Shown here: piece by piece, positions 1-10,000 of the stretch | How the letters are laid out: each line of letters begins with the position of its first letter | How positions within the stretch are numbered: the stretch's first letter is position 1 | Assembly (NCBI RefSeq): GCF_964355755.1 | Contig: NC_092671.1 | Location: 10,675,001 to 10,739,000 of the forward strand | DNA length: 64,000 nt | Direction: 5' to 3' | Source of the DNA: Antedon mediterranea | Taxonomy: Eukaryota > Echinodermata > Crinoidea > Comatulida > Antedonidae | The notes under the pieces: generated by a model | The model's database searches: none | What the model saw: the letters and a program-made list of their open reading frames with translations, nothing else | Told to the model about the DNA's origin: nothing | Translations under genes and position numbers: made by a program

Positions 1-256
1 CCATTTGATTGGACGTTTGAAAATATTTTTTCTTCTAAGTGGTTATGCTATAGTTCTAAATTAAAAACTTTTTAAATTTCTTTTAAAAATGCATATTTGT
101 CTATTTATCCTCGATCGTTATCGTCCTAGTGTAAATTGAATTGTATTATGACTACAGTGTGTTAACCATAGAGATATATAATCATTATCTCTATGCTATA
201 TGGCATATACGTTTTGTATATTTAACTATTACTTTAACCTTCCGTATTTTTTATAG

Positions 257-437
257 GTGTACGGATCTAACTAACAAAATTGTGAATGAGTGTGTACAAC
301 AACACGGTCAAAGTGGTTGCATGGCAGATAACAATGTAGCCCGTGCGTTTGTGGATTCTCGTATTCAATCAATTTATGGAGGAAGCAACGAAATCATGAA
401 AGAACTTATTGCGAGAGATATTGTATCAAAAAAATAA
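257..437 (+). CDS. ACADL: ACADL-like acyl-CoA dehydrogenase, copy 1, last exon only (gene enters from the left)
   Basis: This is the terminal coding exon of a long-chain acyl-CoA dehydrogenase-like mitochondrial beta-oxidation enzyme; the rest lies left of the window. The acceptor AG is at 255-256, the exon opens one base before the codon for CTDLTNKI, and it stops with TAA at 435-437. The family tail IYGGSNEIMKELIARDIVSKK-like segment is clear. The Gly in IYGG, where most acyl-CoA dehydrogenases carry the catalytic Glu, is typical of the ACADL and isovaleryl branches, whose base sits elsewhere. The usual HGGWGYM flavin-contact motif reads HGQSGCM here, which is unusual. The exon is closely similar to 6389-6569, the last exon of a tandem second copy. 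The family call is firm; whether this copy is active cannot be judged from one exon. Confidence 0.85.
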
Positions 438-574
438 ATAAAAACAACTCTCATAGAAGCAGTTTACAAATAAATCTAGACTACACGGGGTAACTTTCAA
501 TAGTAGACCTATTGTATTTACGTTCTGGGTAGGGGCTATTATGTAATTTTGGTTCTCTGATCAATTGATTCTTA

Positions 575-580
575 AATAAA
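575..580 (+). promoter_or_regulatory. polyadenylation signal of ACADL copy 1
   Basis: AATAAA lies 138 bp after the stop codon of copy 1, followed by a T/G-containing stretch. Another AATAAA-like run directly follows the stop at 436-441, so cleavage could be earlier. Confidence 0.45.
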
Positions 581-918
581 GACATTGTAGTGTTAGATGC
601 AACTGGTCATTAGCGTTACACTGGTATTCTTAGGAAATAAAAATGAATGCATATCAAGTATATCAAGTGAAATATTTTTTTAATCTATGTTTGCTAACTT
701 AATCCAACAATATGATATGATTCAACACATGACAAATTATTTTGCATATTCCGGATTCCAAAAAAGTTTGTTTGCGCGCGCTACGTAAAAAGAAATAATC
801 TAGACTCTTTTTGTGAATTTTTCGTTCGCGACGACGACGACGTGGATGGAACTGAGACAACTATGTTTGTGTGTGGCGTTAGTTAGGGTAGGCCTATAGC
901 ATCTAGGTATTTATCAAA

Positions 919-950
919 ATGTGCATCCAAATATCAATTGAGAGTCTAAG
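919..950 (+). other. candidate first coding exon of ACADL copy 2
   Basis: An ATG at 919 opens a 10-codon frame (MCIQISIESL) that ends in CTAAG before a GTAATA donor at 951. It leaves two bases over, exactly the phase needed to join the exon starting at 1653. The joined N-terminus has Arg residues and few acids but is not a convincing mitochondrial presequence. The ATG lies inside the part of the duplication that corresponds to the MAN2A 5' region. An alternative tiny exon, ATG at 1596 with donor at 1607, is also in phase but would leave a 46-bp intron, which is less plausible. This is inference from phase only. Confidence 0.25.
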
Positions 951-1240
951 GTAATATAATAATTAAATAATCTACAAAAAAATACATTTTAAAAGCATCG
1001 AGTCTAGAAAAAGGAATAGGCCTATAGCAAAGATAAGATGATTGACGACTTCTCTTAAATTATTATTTACTGTAAATGCCGCTGGTAATTTTTTTAAATT
1101 TTATTATGAGCGGGTTATCAAAATCATTATCTGTGATTGCGCAATGTAACACATCTAACATCAAGGAACACATTAAATTAAGGTCAAAGTCAATGTCTGG
1201 GCTTAGATCTACAAAAGATTAAGCCTATAACATTATCCCG

Positions 1241-1456
1241 CTAGAGCATGTTCAAATAGTGAAGCACCGACTCTGTATACTCATCTACCGACAGCAAACT
1301 TCTAGAATGGCGGCTCTCTTTAGACATATAAGTTTTTCCACTAAAAACGTCAATTCGAAATGTTGGAATTCCCAAAAGTTCAGCAGCAGTTTGAAAAAGT
1401 AAGCCCAATAAATTATTCATCAACCAAATATTTGAAACAGACTTAGGCATTTTCAA
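1241..1456 (-). CDS. unrecognised 71-codon open frame on the opposite strand
   Basis: An ATG-initiated frame of 71 codons lies between the two ACADL copies on the minus strand, in DNA with no counterpart in the right arm of the duplication. Its composition looks protein-like: a hydrophobic stretch around residues 11-29 (WLMNNLLGLLFQTAAELLGI) and then a polar, charged tail. I recognise no family. It could be a small mitochondrial or membrane protein, an exon fragment or chance. No promoter or polyadenylation signal was seen that would settle it. Confidence 0.2.
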   Translation of the reverse strand: MKMPKSVSNIWLMNNLLGLLFQTAAELLGIPTFRIDVFSGKTYMSKESRHSRSLLSVDEYTESVLHYLNML

Positions 1457-1652
1457 CCTCGGAAAATTATAACGTTCAAAGTTACCAGAATAAGTTGGAT
1501 GACATGGATGGACACGTAATAAAACAATCGATAAACCGCAATATCAAGGTCAATTCCAAATGAGAAGAATAATGCCATGAACTTGAAGCTGTACAATGAA
1601 AACAATGTAAGTTATGATTATTAATCATTGTTAATATTGTATTTTATTGTAG

Positions 1653-4600
1653 AAACTACACCAGCTACAGACCAGTCACTTCGTGTTCTCCTCGTCTCAC
1701 AGACTTCAATACTCGAGCGATTTTTAACGAAGAACATGACAATTTCCGCAAAAAAGCTCGGCAGTTTTTTAAAAGTCTTGTTGCTAACCAAAGAAGGTAA
1801 GAAAAAAAACCCGAAAAGGGTAGAAAATGGGGTTGAATCTCCACCCCTAGTATTTTATATATAAAGGCCAAACTATAATAATGATTCATTTTATTAAAAG
1901 ATTTTAGATATGAATGATTATTAAAACTGTGGTTTATCACAAAAGAAGGAAAAAAGTACGGTAAAAGAAGAAGAACTGAGTCTTTAAACAGTGTGATGAA
2001 GGAAGATTTGATTTTGTCTTCTCACCGTTTCAATAACCTTTCCCCTTTTTAGTTTAGTCCTTCAAATTTGAGTAAAACCCTCACTCATGTAATATTAGAT
2101 AAGCTTAACATTAGGATAATTAGACAGTTATCTAGTTTAAATAAAGTAGATGCAGACTTTGTACAATGTGTCCTGATAAATGAAAGTATTTTTCTACCTA
2201 TGGTTGTAGGCTTGGGCGTTCACAATGAAATAATTTGTAATAAAATTAATGTACAATTAATAAAAACAACTGTCTTTCATAATTTGCAGTAAATTGAGCT
2301 TCTAAACGTGGTTTACCGTATATTTTGTCTAATTATTCATGAATCTTATAGATGGGAATTACAAGGAATAATTGACACCGATGTTTGGCGACAAGTTGGT
2401 GACGCTGGTCTGCTATGTGTGACTGCTCCAAAGCAATACGGCGGTATTGGTGCTGATTACAAGTCTTCCGTTATTCTATGGGAGGAACAGTAATGTTAAT
2501 TTCTTTCCTTTTTTGTGCACAAATTTGCTCACCAAATTGATTAAAACTAAAATAACCACTTATATTCTACCGCTTCAGCATTTGGTCGGATACATGCAAG
2601 GTTGTCGCTTGACGAATAACGTGTTCAGAATTAATTTCACTACTATATTACTTTAAAGCTCAGGTACAGGCATGAATTTTAAATATAATATTTGGTTAAT
2701 TGTACATAAATCAAATATTTGTAACAGAAATCAAGACGAAAAAACATGAATTTCCCTTAATATGGTCAAATACAAAATTTGGCAAAATTCTTCCATAAAA
2801 ACAAGGAAGACTTTTTTTCAGTAGTTAGGTAGTTAACCTAATGTAATAACATTTCTGGTGACTCCCTAGACGTTAAAAAAAGATGGTGGATATACGGTGG
2901 ATAATTTTTGCTATAGCAGGAAAATAAAAATCTGAAGTTGAATAAAAATATCAGAAATGTAATATTCAAGTTATATTACCTATATTTAGTCATCTGATAA
3001 CATTTTTTACCACACCGTTTATTTTTCATAGCTTTTTAAAATGCCTCTCTATTTACAAAATTTGTGGAGAAAAGAATAGAGATTTTACTGTGTAATTTGA
3101 ACTATCCCTCCACTGATGAGAAAGTGCTTATTTTCCACAAGCTCGTGTAACACAAATAAAATCCCAAAAATTATGAAACATAGGGGAAACTAATAGATCG
3201 ATAATTATTGGAATGTATGATCAATAGAAATTTTTTGCCCGTACCTGGCCTTTAAGAGAACATATGAAAACGAATGAGGGGCATTCTTTGATTTACGATA
3301 CCAACCCCTATTCAGGCGAATAGGGGTATTATTAAGAAAACACTTTATTGGGCCCCGAATGTGTCTAATTAATGGGGTTTATTAATTAACATTCATTATT
3401 TGTATACTATACTTTTGTTTAGTTGGTCATCTAATATCTCGATTACCACCAACGATAAACATGGATTTTGTCTAATATTAGAGCTAATTCACCTTCTTTA
3501 AATCGTAATTTCCGTGACGTCATTATCATTATCATCACTATAATAGTCTATACTAAATAAAGAGTGAGGTATAATCTATTACCTGTTTTTGTGAACACAA
3601 ACAACGTTTTTTTTTATTAGAATGTACAAAAATGGCGTGGGTTCATTTTTCCCCTTACATAGCGATATTGTAGGAACGTATATCTCAGATTTAGGAACCA
3701 AAGAGCAAAAGGAAAGAATCCTGCCAAAAATGGTAACGGGTGAAATGATAGGGTGCATAGCAATGACCGAACCTCAAGCTGGCAGGCAAGTCTTTATTAT
3801 TCTTTATAAAGTTCTATATTCCAATATTTAGCACTTAAATAACTCATTCAGCTTACTTTCACTGAATTTACCGGCATTAATCATGGCAGTAATAATTAAT
3901 CATAAAGTGAATAGCAATGCATATTAGTATTGTTGTTGATAATGATGATGACGATGATCTTTATTTTAATTACACAGCGATATACAAGGGATTAGAACGA
4001 GTGCTGTTAAAGATGGAAATGACTGGATTTTGAATGGTAGTAAGGTAAAACAAGCCCTGTCTATATCGTTGTACTCCTATGCATAATTGTATTATTGACA
4101 ACATCTGTTGAAATCACAAGATCTATGGTAACCTGCACCCGAGGTTTAAACATGGAAGATTTGTATCCGAAATTAAATAAAGATTGAATTAAATTGTTAC
4201 AATTTGTGTGATATTCGCCTCAACTCTTAAATAAAGTCAGTATTAACGTTTATTGAAATCAATTGTTAAGGTTTTCATCTCGAATGGATATCTAGCGGAC
4301 CTGTGCATCGCAGTTGCCATAACGGATCCAAACGCAAAGAGTTTTGCACATGGGATTAGTCTATTCTTGGTTGAAAGAGGAATGGAAGGCTACACTAGGG
4401 GGCAGCCTTTACAGAAAATTGGTCAAAAAGCTGTAGTAAGTCTGCTTTTATTTTCAGGGACTGGTTATAATTATTATAGGCCTAACAGTAGAATTATTAA
4501 AGGGAGTTTTCCTTTATAGTTGTCTATCCTCTAATTACAGGCCGTACAGTGTTCATGCTGTTCGTTCATTTCGAGAATAGAGCTTCTATTGTAGTTCTGT

Positions 4601-6569
4601 TTTCATGGTCCTATTATACTTATTAGAGTATAGAGACTAGTATATAAAGACAACAATCACACTGTTTAGGCCCTACTACATTTATTAATAGCAGTGTGTT
4701 TGTTAATTTACTATTTTTTAAAGGACACATGCGAATTATTTTTTGATGATGTTCGACTGCCTCCAAGTGCTCTTCTTGGACAAGAGAATAAAGGGTTTTA
4801 TCACCTAATGCAACAGTTGCCAAGAGAGAGAATGCTAGTCGGATGTCTTGCTTTGGCACATAGCGAATACATATTTGAACAAACTAGAGACTTTCTCAAT
4901 GGTAATGGTAGTTTGTCTGAATCACAGGTAAGTGGGTGACACCTTCAATGACATCACTTATCAAACAAATTTATTTTAATGATTGCTTGCACTTATATTG
5001 TACACGTAGTCAGAGAATACACTCTTATTGAACCATTATGGACAAATACACAAGGTAAAAGAACTTTTGTATATCGATCAACCAAATTATGGAACAAACT
5101 TTCAAATGACACAAAAACAAACCGTAAATCTGTGACACTTTCAACTTTTAAAAAATAAATCCAAAATATTACTGATTAAGTATCTTTTACCTTGAATTCC
5201 TTCCATTAAAAAAAATATATACTGTATTTAGTAGATAGTCACCTTTTTGTTGTAAATGTGTATGTACTAATGTAAATTACTGTGTTAGAGTGTTAGTCTT
5301 TGAATTATTTTTATTGTATTATTAATGTTTCTCTACCGAACCACTTTGGAAATCAATGCTTTAACACTGAAAGTGTCATTCAGTATAAAGACAGAATAAA
5401 TAAATAACAAATAAATCACATACGCGCTCACCTATCTCCAGGTACCTTTTCCATGGAACAGTTTTGAACGCGTGTGTCTGTTAAGATTAAGATGATTTTA
5501 TTTTATTAAATTAGTGATAAACAAAATATGAACATGATGGGAACATAATCCTTACTCACTCACATTTTTTTAGGAGCTACAGCACACACTTGCATAATTT
5601 AAAACAGACATTTATAGTTGCATTGACTAGATCATGATTGATTGATGGATTAATAGAAATATAAAATCAATTTTTCTCTTTAATGTCTATTTTAGGAAAT
5701 ACAGCACAAACTTGCAGAATTTAAAACAGACATTTGCGTTGGCCGAAGTTTTGCTGATCAATGTATTCAGTTGTTTCAAGAAAGTAGACTTAGTTCTTCT
5801 AGCGCTTCGATGCTCAAATATTGGTAAGAATAAACACAGTAAATGTAGGCCTATATTTATAATGTGCAATATTACAACCAAAACAAGCAACAAACGCTAA
5901 TCTTGTCTCAATTCATCATACATTGCAACAATATAGCCGTCTGCTTTTTATTCAAACTGCAATAAAGACTATTTTTATTTATATAATGGAAGGCCTATAC
6001 ACCATTTATAGTGCGTTAACAATATCATACAAAATGATGTAAATAAAAAAAATCCGATGTAAATAATACAGATGGGAGGTAAATATTACGGTGACGATTA
6101 TACGATCATACGATCATGGTGACGATTATACGATCATACGATCATGGTGACGATTATACGATCATACGATCATGGTGACGATTATACGACCTTTGATGGT
6201 CACATCGCGCTATCGTTGGTCACCAAAAAGTTAAAATTCATTTCTTTTTATTAAGGGTTAATTAGAATGTAACTCTGGATGAAGCATACTCGGTCGTATG
6301 ATCATTCACACATATTTCGGCTATATAAAGCTTATTATTGTTTTTGTTTATGATAAGAACTAACCTTCCTAATTTTTATTTACCGTAGGGCTACAGATCT
6401 TACTAACAGAATTGTGAGTGAGTGTTTGCAACTATACGGTGAAAGTGGTTGCATGGAAGAGAACAACGTAGGTCGTGCGTTTGTTTTTTCACGTGTTCAA
6501 TCAATTTATGGAGGAAGCAACGAAATAATGAAAGAACTTATTGCAAGAGATATTGTATCAAAAAAATGA
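1653..6569 (+). CDS. ACADL: ACADL-like long-chain acyl-CoA dehydrogenase, copy 2 (first exon uncertain)
   Basis: This is a probable mitochondrial FAD enzyme of fatty-acid beta-oxidation. In-phase exons: 1653-1796, 2352-2489, 3621-3785, 3978-4044, 4271-4435, 4724-4927, 5696-5823, 6389-6569 (TGA). With the candidate exon at 919-950 the product is about 407 aa, against about 430 in human. Recognisable blocks are LTDFNTRAIFNEEHD at the N-terminus, AMTEPQAGSD and WILNGSKVFISNG in the flavin/substrate region, HGISLFLVERGM, ENKGFYHLM, and the terminal IYGGSNEIMKEL. The Glu of LPRERML corresponds to the catalytic base of the ACADL branch and is present. Oddities: the QRKAFG-type motif is missing at the exon 4724-4927/5696 junction (about four residues shorter, FG reads NG), and HGGWGYM reads YGESGCM; both regions contact FAD in related enzymes. 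The intron after 3785 uses a GC donor. Either a diverged paralogue or a gene losing function. Confidence 0.8.
3786..3977 (+). other. GC-AG intron in ACADL copy 2
   Basis: The coding phase requires the exon to end ...GCTGGCAG with a donor reading GCAAGT and an acceptor TACACAG at 3971-3977, giving A-G-S-D across the join, as in the conserved EPGAGSD motif. The strong AG|GCAAGT context is what is known for genuine GC-AG introns. Confidence 0.75.
5000..5410 (+). mobile_element. 5'-truncated non-LTR retrotransposon (LINE) tail
   Basis: Frame 5000-5158 encodes 52 residues ending in the pattern typical of the end of LINE reverse-transcriptase polyproteins: RTFVYRSTKLWNKLSND, then TLSTFKK and a stop. 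It is followed by about 240 bp of 3' UTR that ends in an AATAAATAAATAA-type tail near 5400. Upstream ORF2 is absent. It lies in an intron of ACADL copy 2, between exons 4724-4927 and 5696-5823. The clade (CR1/L2-like) is not resolved. Confidence 0.7.
5573..5616 (+). pseudogene. decayed partial duplicate of the ACADL exon at 5696
   Basis: This stretch, including its TTTTTAGGA acceptor, matches 5691-5736 closely: shared words TACAGCACA.ACTTGCA and AATTTAAAACAGACATTT. Read in the homologous frame it reaches TAA after ELQHTLA, so it cannot serve as an exon. The copies are about 120 bp apart, suggesting a local tandem duplication of the acceptor and exon start followed by decay. Confidence 0.7.
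6090..6189 (+). repeat. 28-bp tandem repeat, 3 full copies plus a partial
   Basis: The unit begins GGTGACGATTATACGATCAT and continues with ACGATCAT. Full copies are 6090-6117, 6118-6145 and 6146-6173, identical by eye, followed by a truncated fourth. Each unit holds two ACGATCAT words. It lies in the last intron of ACADL copy 2. Confidence 0.95.
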
Positions 6570-6802
6570 ATAAGAATTGATATAATGTAACCCGTATCAG
6601 GTAAATTATGAATAGGCCTACACACATATTCTGATGGCGCTAGCTGAAACCTGTAAATAACATTACATTACACTACTGTACGGAAATGAATGCTTATCAA
6701 GTATTGATGAAATATTAGGTCTAAAATTAACCAAACAAATAATATGAGTCCACAGGTGATAAGATTAATTTGCATAATGGATTGTGATTCGTAGTTGTGT
6801 TT

Positions 6803-6808
6803 AATAAA
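6803..6808 (+). promoter_or_regulatory. polyadenylation signal of ACADL copy 2
   Basis: AATAAA stands 234 bp after the TGA of copy 2, in the short gap before MAN2A. Confidence 0.4.
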
Positions 6809-6819
6809 AAATCAAAACG

Positions 6820-6834
6820 CCCGCTGGTGGCGCT
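6820..6834 (+). promoter_or_regulatory. CTCF-like site between ACADL copy 2 and MAN2A
   Basis: CCCGCTGGTGGCGCT matches the vertebrate CTCF core CCASYAGRKGGCRS at all but about two positions. It sits in the roughly 430-bp gap between two genes transcribed in the same direction. The corresponding place in the left duplication arm (around 770-784) reads GCGCGCGCTACG and has lost the match. Motif evidence only. Confidence 0.25.
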
Positions 6835-7001
6835 ACCTAAAATATTTTGTTGTGAGTTTTTTGTTTTTGCGACAGCGTTCGACGTGGATGGAATTGAGTC
6901 AGTGTAGTAGTAGGCCTAACTAGGCTAGCCTAATAGTATTTACTAAATTCGTGCGTCACTAACCTGTAGCGTTGACGAAAAATGATTTTTTGAATTTTTA
7001 A

Positions 7002-10000
7002 ATGAACTTTTATAAACGAAATATGAAGAAGTACTATGCTGTGTTCGGTTCTCTCATATTTTGTGTTGGATTTCTTTCCATTTACATGATGCTAGACCAG
7101 GCCTCGCTAGACACATTTGGCGGTGGAGCCATGTCTCAGGTAGGACGTACTTATAGGCCTAGCCCTAGGACACATTTTGGATCCCATTTTGGATCAGGTG
7201 CCGTTTTCGGCCACCTCAACTTGTATGGACTATACCATTATAAAAAGATGAGAAAATAGGGGTGTCCCATTTATTAATTGAGTGTGTTAATGTGTTAAAT
7301 ACTGCTGCTTTTGTTCTTTTGTTTAGTGCATTATGTTATAGCAACAAAGGGAAAACAACTACGCCCTGCACGCTGTAGAATTAATTTCAGTTTTCAAGTT
7401 AATACAGTATATTATGGCTCTAATTATTTCTATATCATTTTTAGGTATCCTTTCTTAATATATTAGGTGGATTCCTTAAGGTGGATATTGAATAATTTTT
7501 ACGGATTTATAGATATAGAAAGTATATAAAGAAATTAGTTTTTATTGCAGTTACAAATAAAAAATATAATTTATCTAACGATAACACAGTAGTACATTTA
7601 ATAAAGATGACAGTAGTACATTTAATAAGATCTATCACATACTGATTATTAGGTAATCAGTAAAACAAATAAACATTATAATTTTGTCAATGAATCTGTA
7701 CCATTTTGTTCCCAGAAAACACAGCGTTTGACATTGCGTGTTTTTAGGTTTGGTTTTTCTAAAACGTTTGAAACACGTTTTTAAACGTTTCTGTAGTGTG
7801 TATAAATACATGTTCTAATTGAACAACGTAGCACCTTCTCAATTCGGTCTTTATCCCCTTACATTTCCTTACTGATATTCCCAGCCCAATATACAATATG
7901 CCCAAATAGAACATCACTGATTAGTAAAACATAAACATTCTATAGTACAAATATCCTACTTTACCCCAAAGAACCGAGTTTCCTTTTACAGTCTAATTGT
8001 ATTTAAGTTCTTAACTATGACCAACATGTCCACCCATTTACTTATATTTGTTAACAGTCTCCTTTCATTTAATTGATGTACTGTCAGACCAATTATGTTT
8101 TCGAAAATCAATCCTTATTTCTTTTGTTTTATTTATGTTTAGTTCAAGAAAATTGTTGCCATAATCGGTAAATCGAATAATCTCAGAAAGGTACAGAGAA
8201 TAATTTTGTTATAATAAGTCCAACTATAGCCGAGTCGTCGTAAAATAAAAATACATATAATTATGTTGTCAATGAATCTGTAGTGTTACCATTTTGTTTC
8301 TGTATCTACAATCGTTTCTGGATCTGGATGAATACTGACGAAGGACCACATGGGTATATGCGCCAGGGGGTGCGTCTCTCGGTGTCCAAACATCATACTT
8401 AACTGAATTTGTTTTAGAATTTTTTATTATTTTTTTTTTTTATTTATTAATTTCACAACTTCACAAAACTGACCAAACAATGACAAAAAAAAAAAGAAAA
8501 CGTTTCTGTCAATGAATCTTCAATTATGTTCGTCTCACTGATGCCATTTATTGGGTTCAAATCAATGTTGTTAGGATTTATCCCTTGCAAATAAAAAATA
8601 TAGTTTATCTATATACCGATAGGATTGGGCCAATTAGAATGCATTTACCAACATTCTTTTAAATATTTCACAACATTATAGAGTGTAGGTAATTTAACCA
8701 ATTGTAATGTAGTATTTAGGATGTTTGAATTCGGTTCTGTACTGTAGTTTTAAATATGTTTTGATTCCGATTCATTGTACTGTAGTTTAACATACCGATT
8801 GTATTGTAGTATTTAAGATTAATTCTAATTTTGAATCCGATTGTACTAAAATTTAATGTGTTTAAATCTAGATAGGCATAACATAGTATTTAATATGCTT
8901 TAATTTCGATTATACTGTAGTGTTTAGTTTAGTTTTTATATATAATAAGTAATATTGTTACAAAATCTTGGCATTCCCTAACACAGTACCTAATAATAAC
9001 ATGCCTTATAAAAAGTACATGCTTGCTAGTTTTTGATGTTTTGTATTGTTCCTTGTAGTTTGTACTGCTGCTGTAGGTTACATAACAGAACAATTGTATT
9101 GTCTTCCCATTTGATAGACACCCTTCTCTACATAAAACACCACACCCCTATCATAATAATGGTATAGTCCATATAAGTCGAGGTGGCCGAAAACGGCACC
9201 TGATCCCACATTTTGTTTGCTAGTACTAGGGCCTACTAGCCTACTTACTAAGTAGGCCTATAAAATCATATATTTATTATGGCTGTGCTAAACCATAGGC
9301 TTCATTAATTTAAAATAAAGTTACAGAAAAAGACTGTGTGGCCCATATGATGATTGATGGCCCTTTGCTTGACTATTATTACTTATATATAGCCTAGGCA
9401 AGGCTACGGCACCTATTTGGGAAAAATGTTTTTTTATTGTTATTAACAAATTAATAACAAAAAATACCTTTTCTTTCAGAGAGAAATAAATGAGATTGGT
9501 GCTAAAATTAGTGATTTAGAATTCAGTTTGTCACGTCACAAAGATAGCATAAAAAATCTACGAGATGCATTGCGTGCCCTTGCGAAGGGTGACGATACAT
9601 TCCAGGTGGATACTTTAGACCTAGGTGGCATTGACAATGTTCCAGTTAAGTTTACCAATCAGGCAGTGAAAGTCGATACTTACAGAAAAACTGAGAAAAA
9701 GCAGATGGACGTGAAGAAGCCAATTGAAATTGATTATGGTGTGATGGATAAAGGTGATACGATCTATGCTCAAGTTGATAAAAATGAATGCACCTTTGCC
9801 AAAACCCCAAGTGGTAATACTGCAAATATCCAGGTAAAATAGAGTTCAATCGACATTATTAGGGACCTTTTGATTTGTGCCAACCTACTGTACGACCTAT
9901 GCATATTGAGTCATTGGTTAGAAATTCGACAAGACTGTGTGAGAACGCAAGTTCCAGTGTCTCTAATATAAATTGAAATGCTGTAAATAGGTCATAAGGT

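Larger units (their letters stand above)
257..960 (+). repeat. left member of a tandem segmental duplication (last ACADL exon plus 3' flank)
   Basis: This stretch matches 6389-6960 in order: last exon, 3' UTR (shared words such as AAAATGAATGC.TATCAAGTAT), then a block with CGACGTGGATGGAA.TGAG followed by a TAGGCCTA word and a GTATTTA tail. Similarity fades near 930-960 on the left and 6950-6960 on the right. Indels and many substitutions separate the arms, so the event is old. The right member is the 5' flank of MAN2A. Confidence 0.75.
6389..6960 (+). repeat. right member of the tandem segmental duplication
   Basis: This is the counterpart of 257-960: the last exon of ACADL copy 2, its 3' flank and the DNA directly upstream of MAN2A. 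The end nearest the MAN2A start, with the CGACGTGGATGGAATTGAG word at 6879-6897, is therefore also present upstream of ACADL copy 2. Confidence 0.75.

Noticed and set aside
1596-1606. ATG mini-exon (MKT) directly before the ACADL copy 2 exon
   Set aside because: The phase fits, but the intron would be only 46 bp, shorter than any other in the window; the exon at 919-950 is preferred, weakly.
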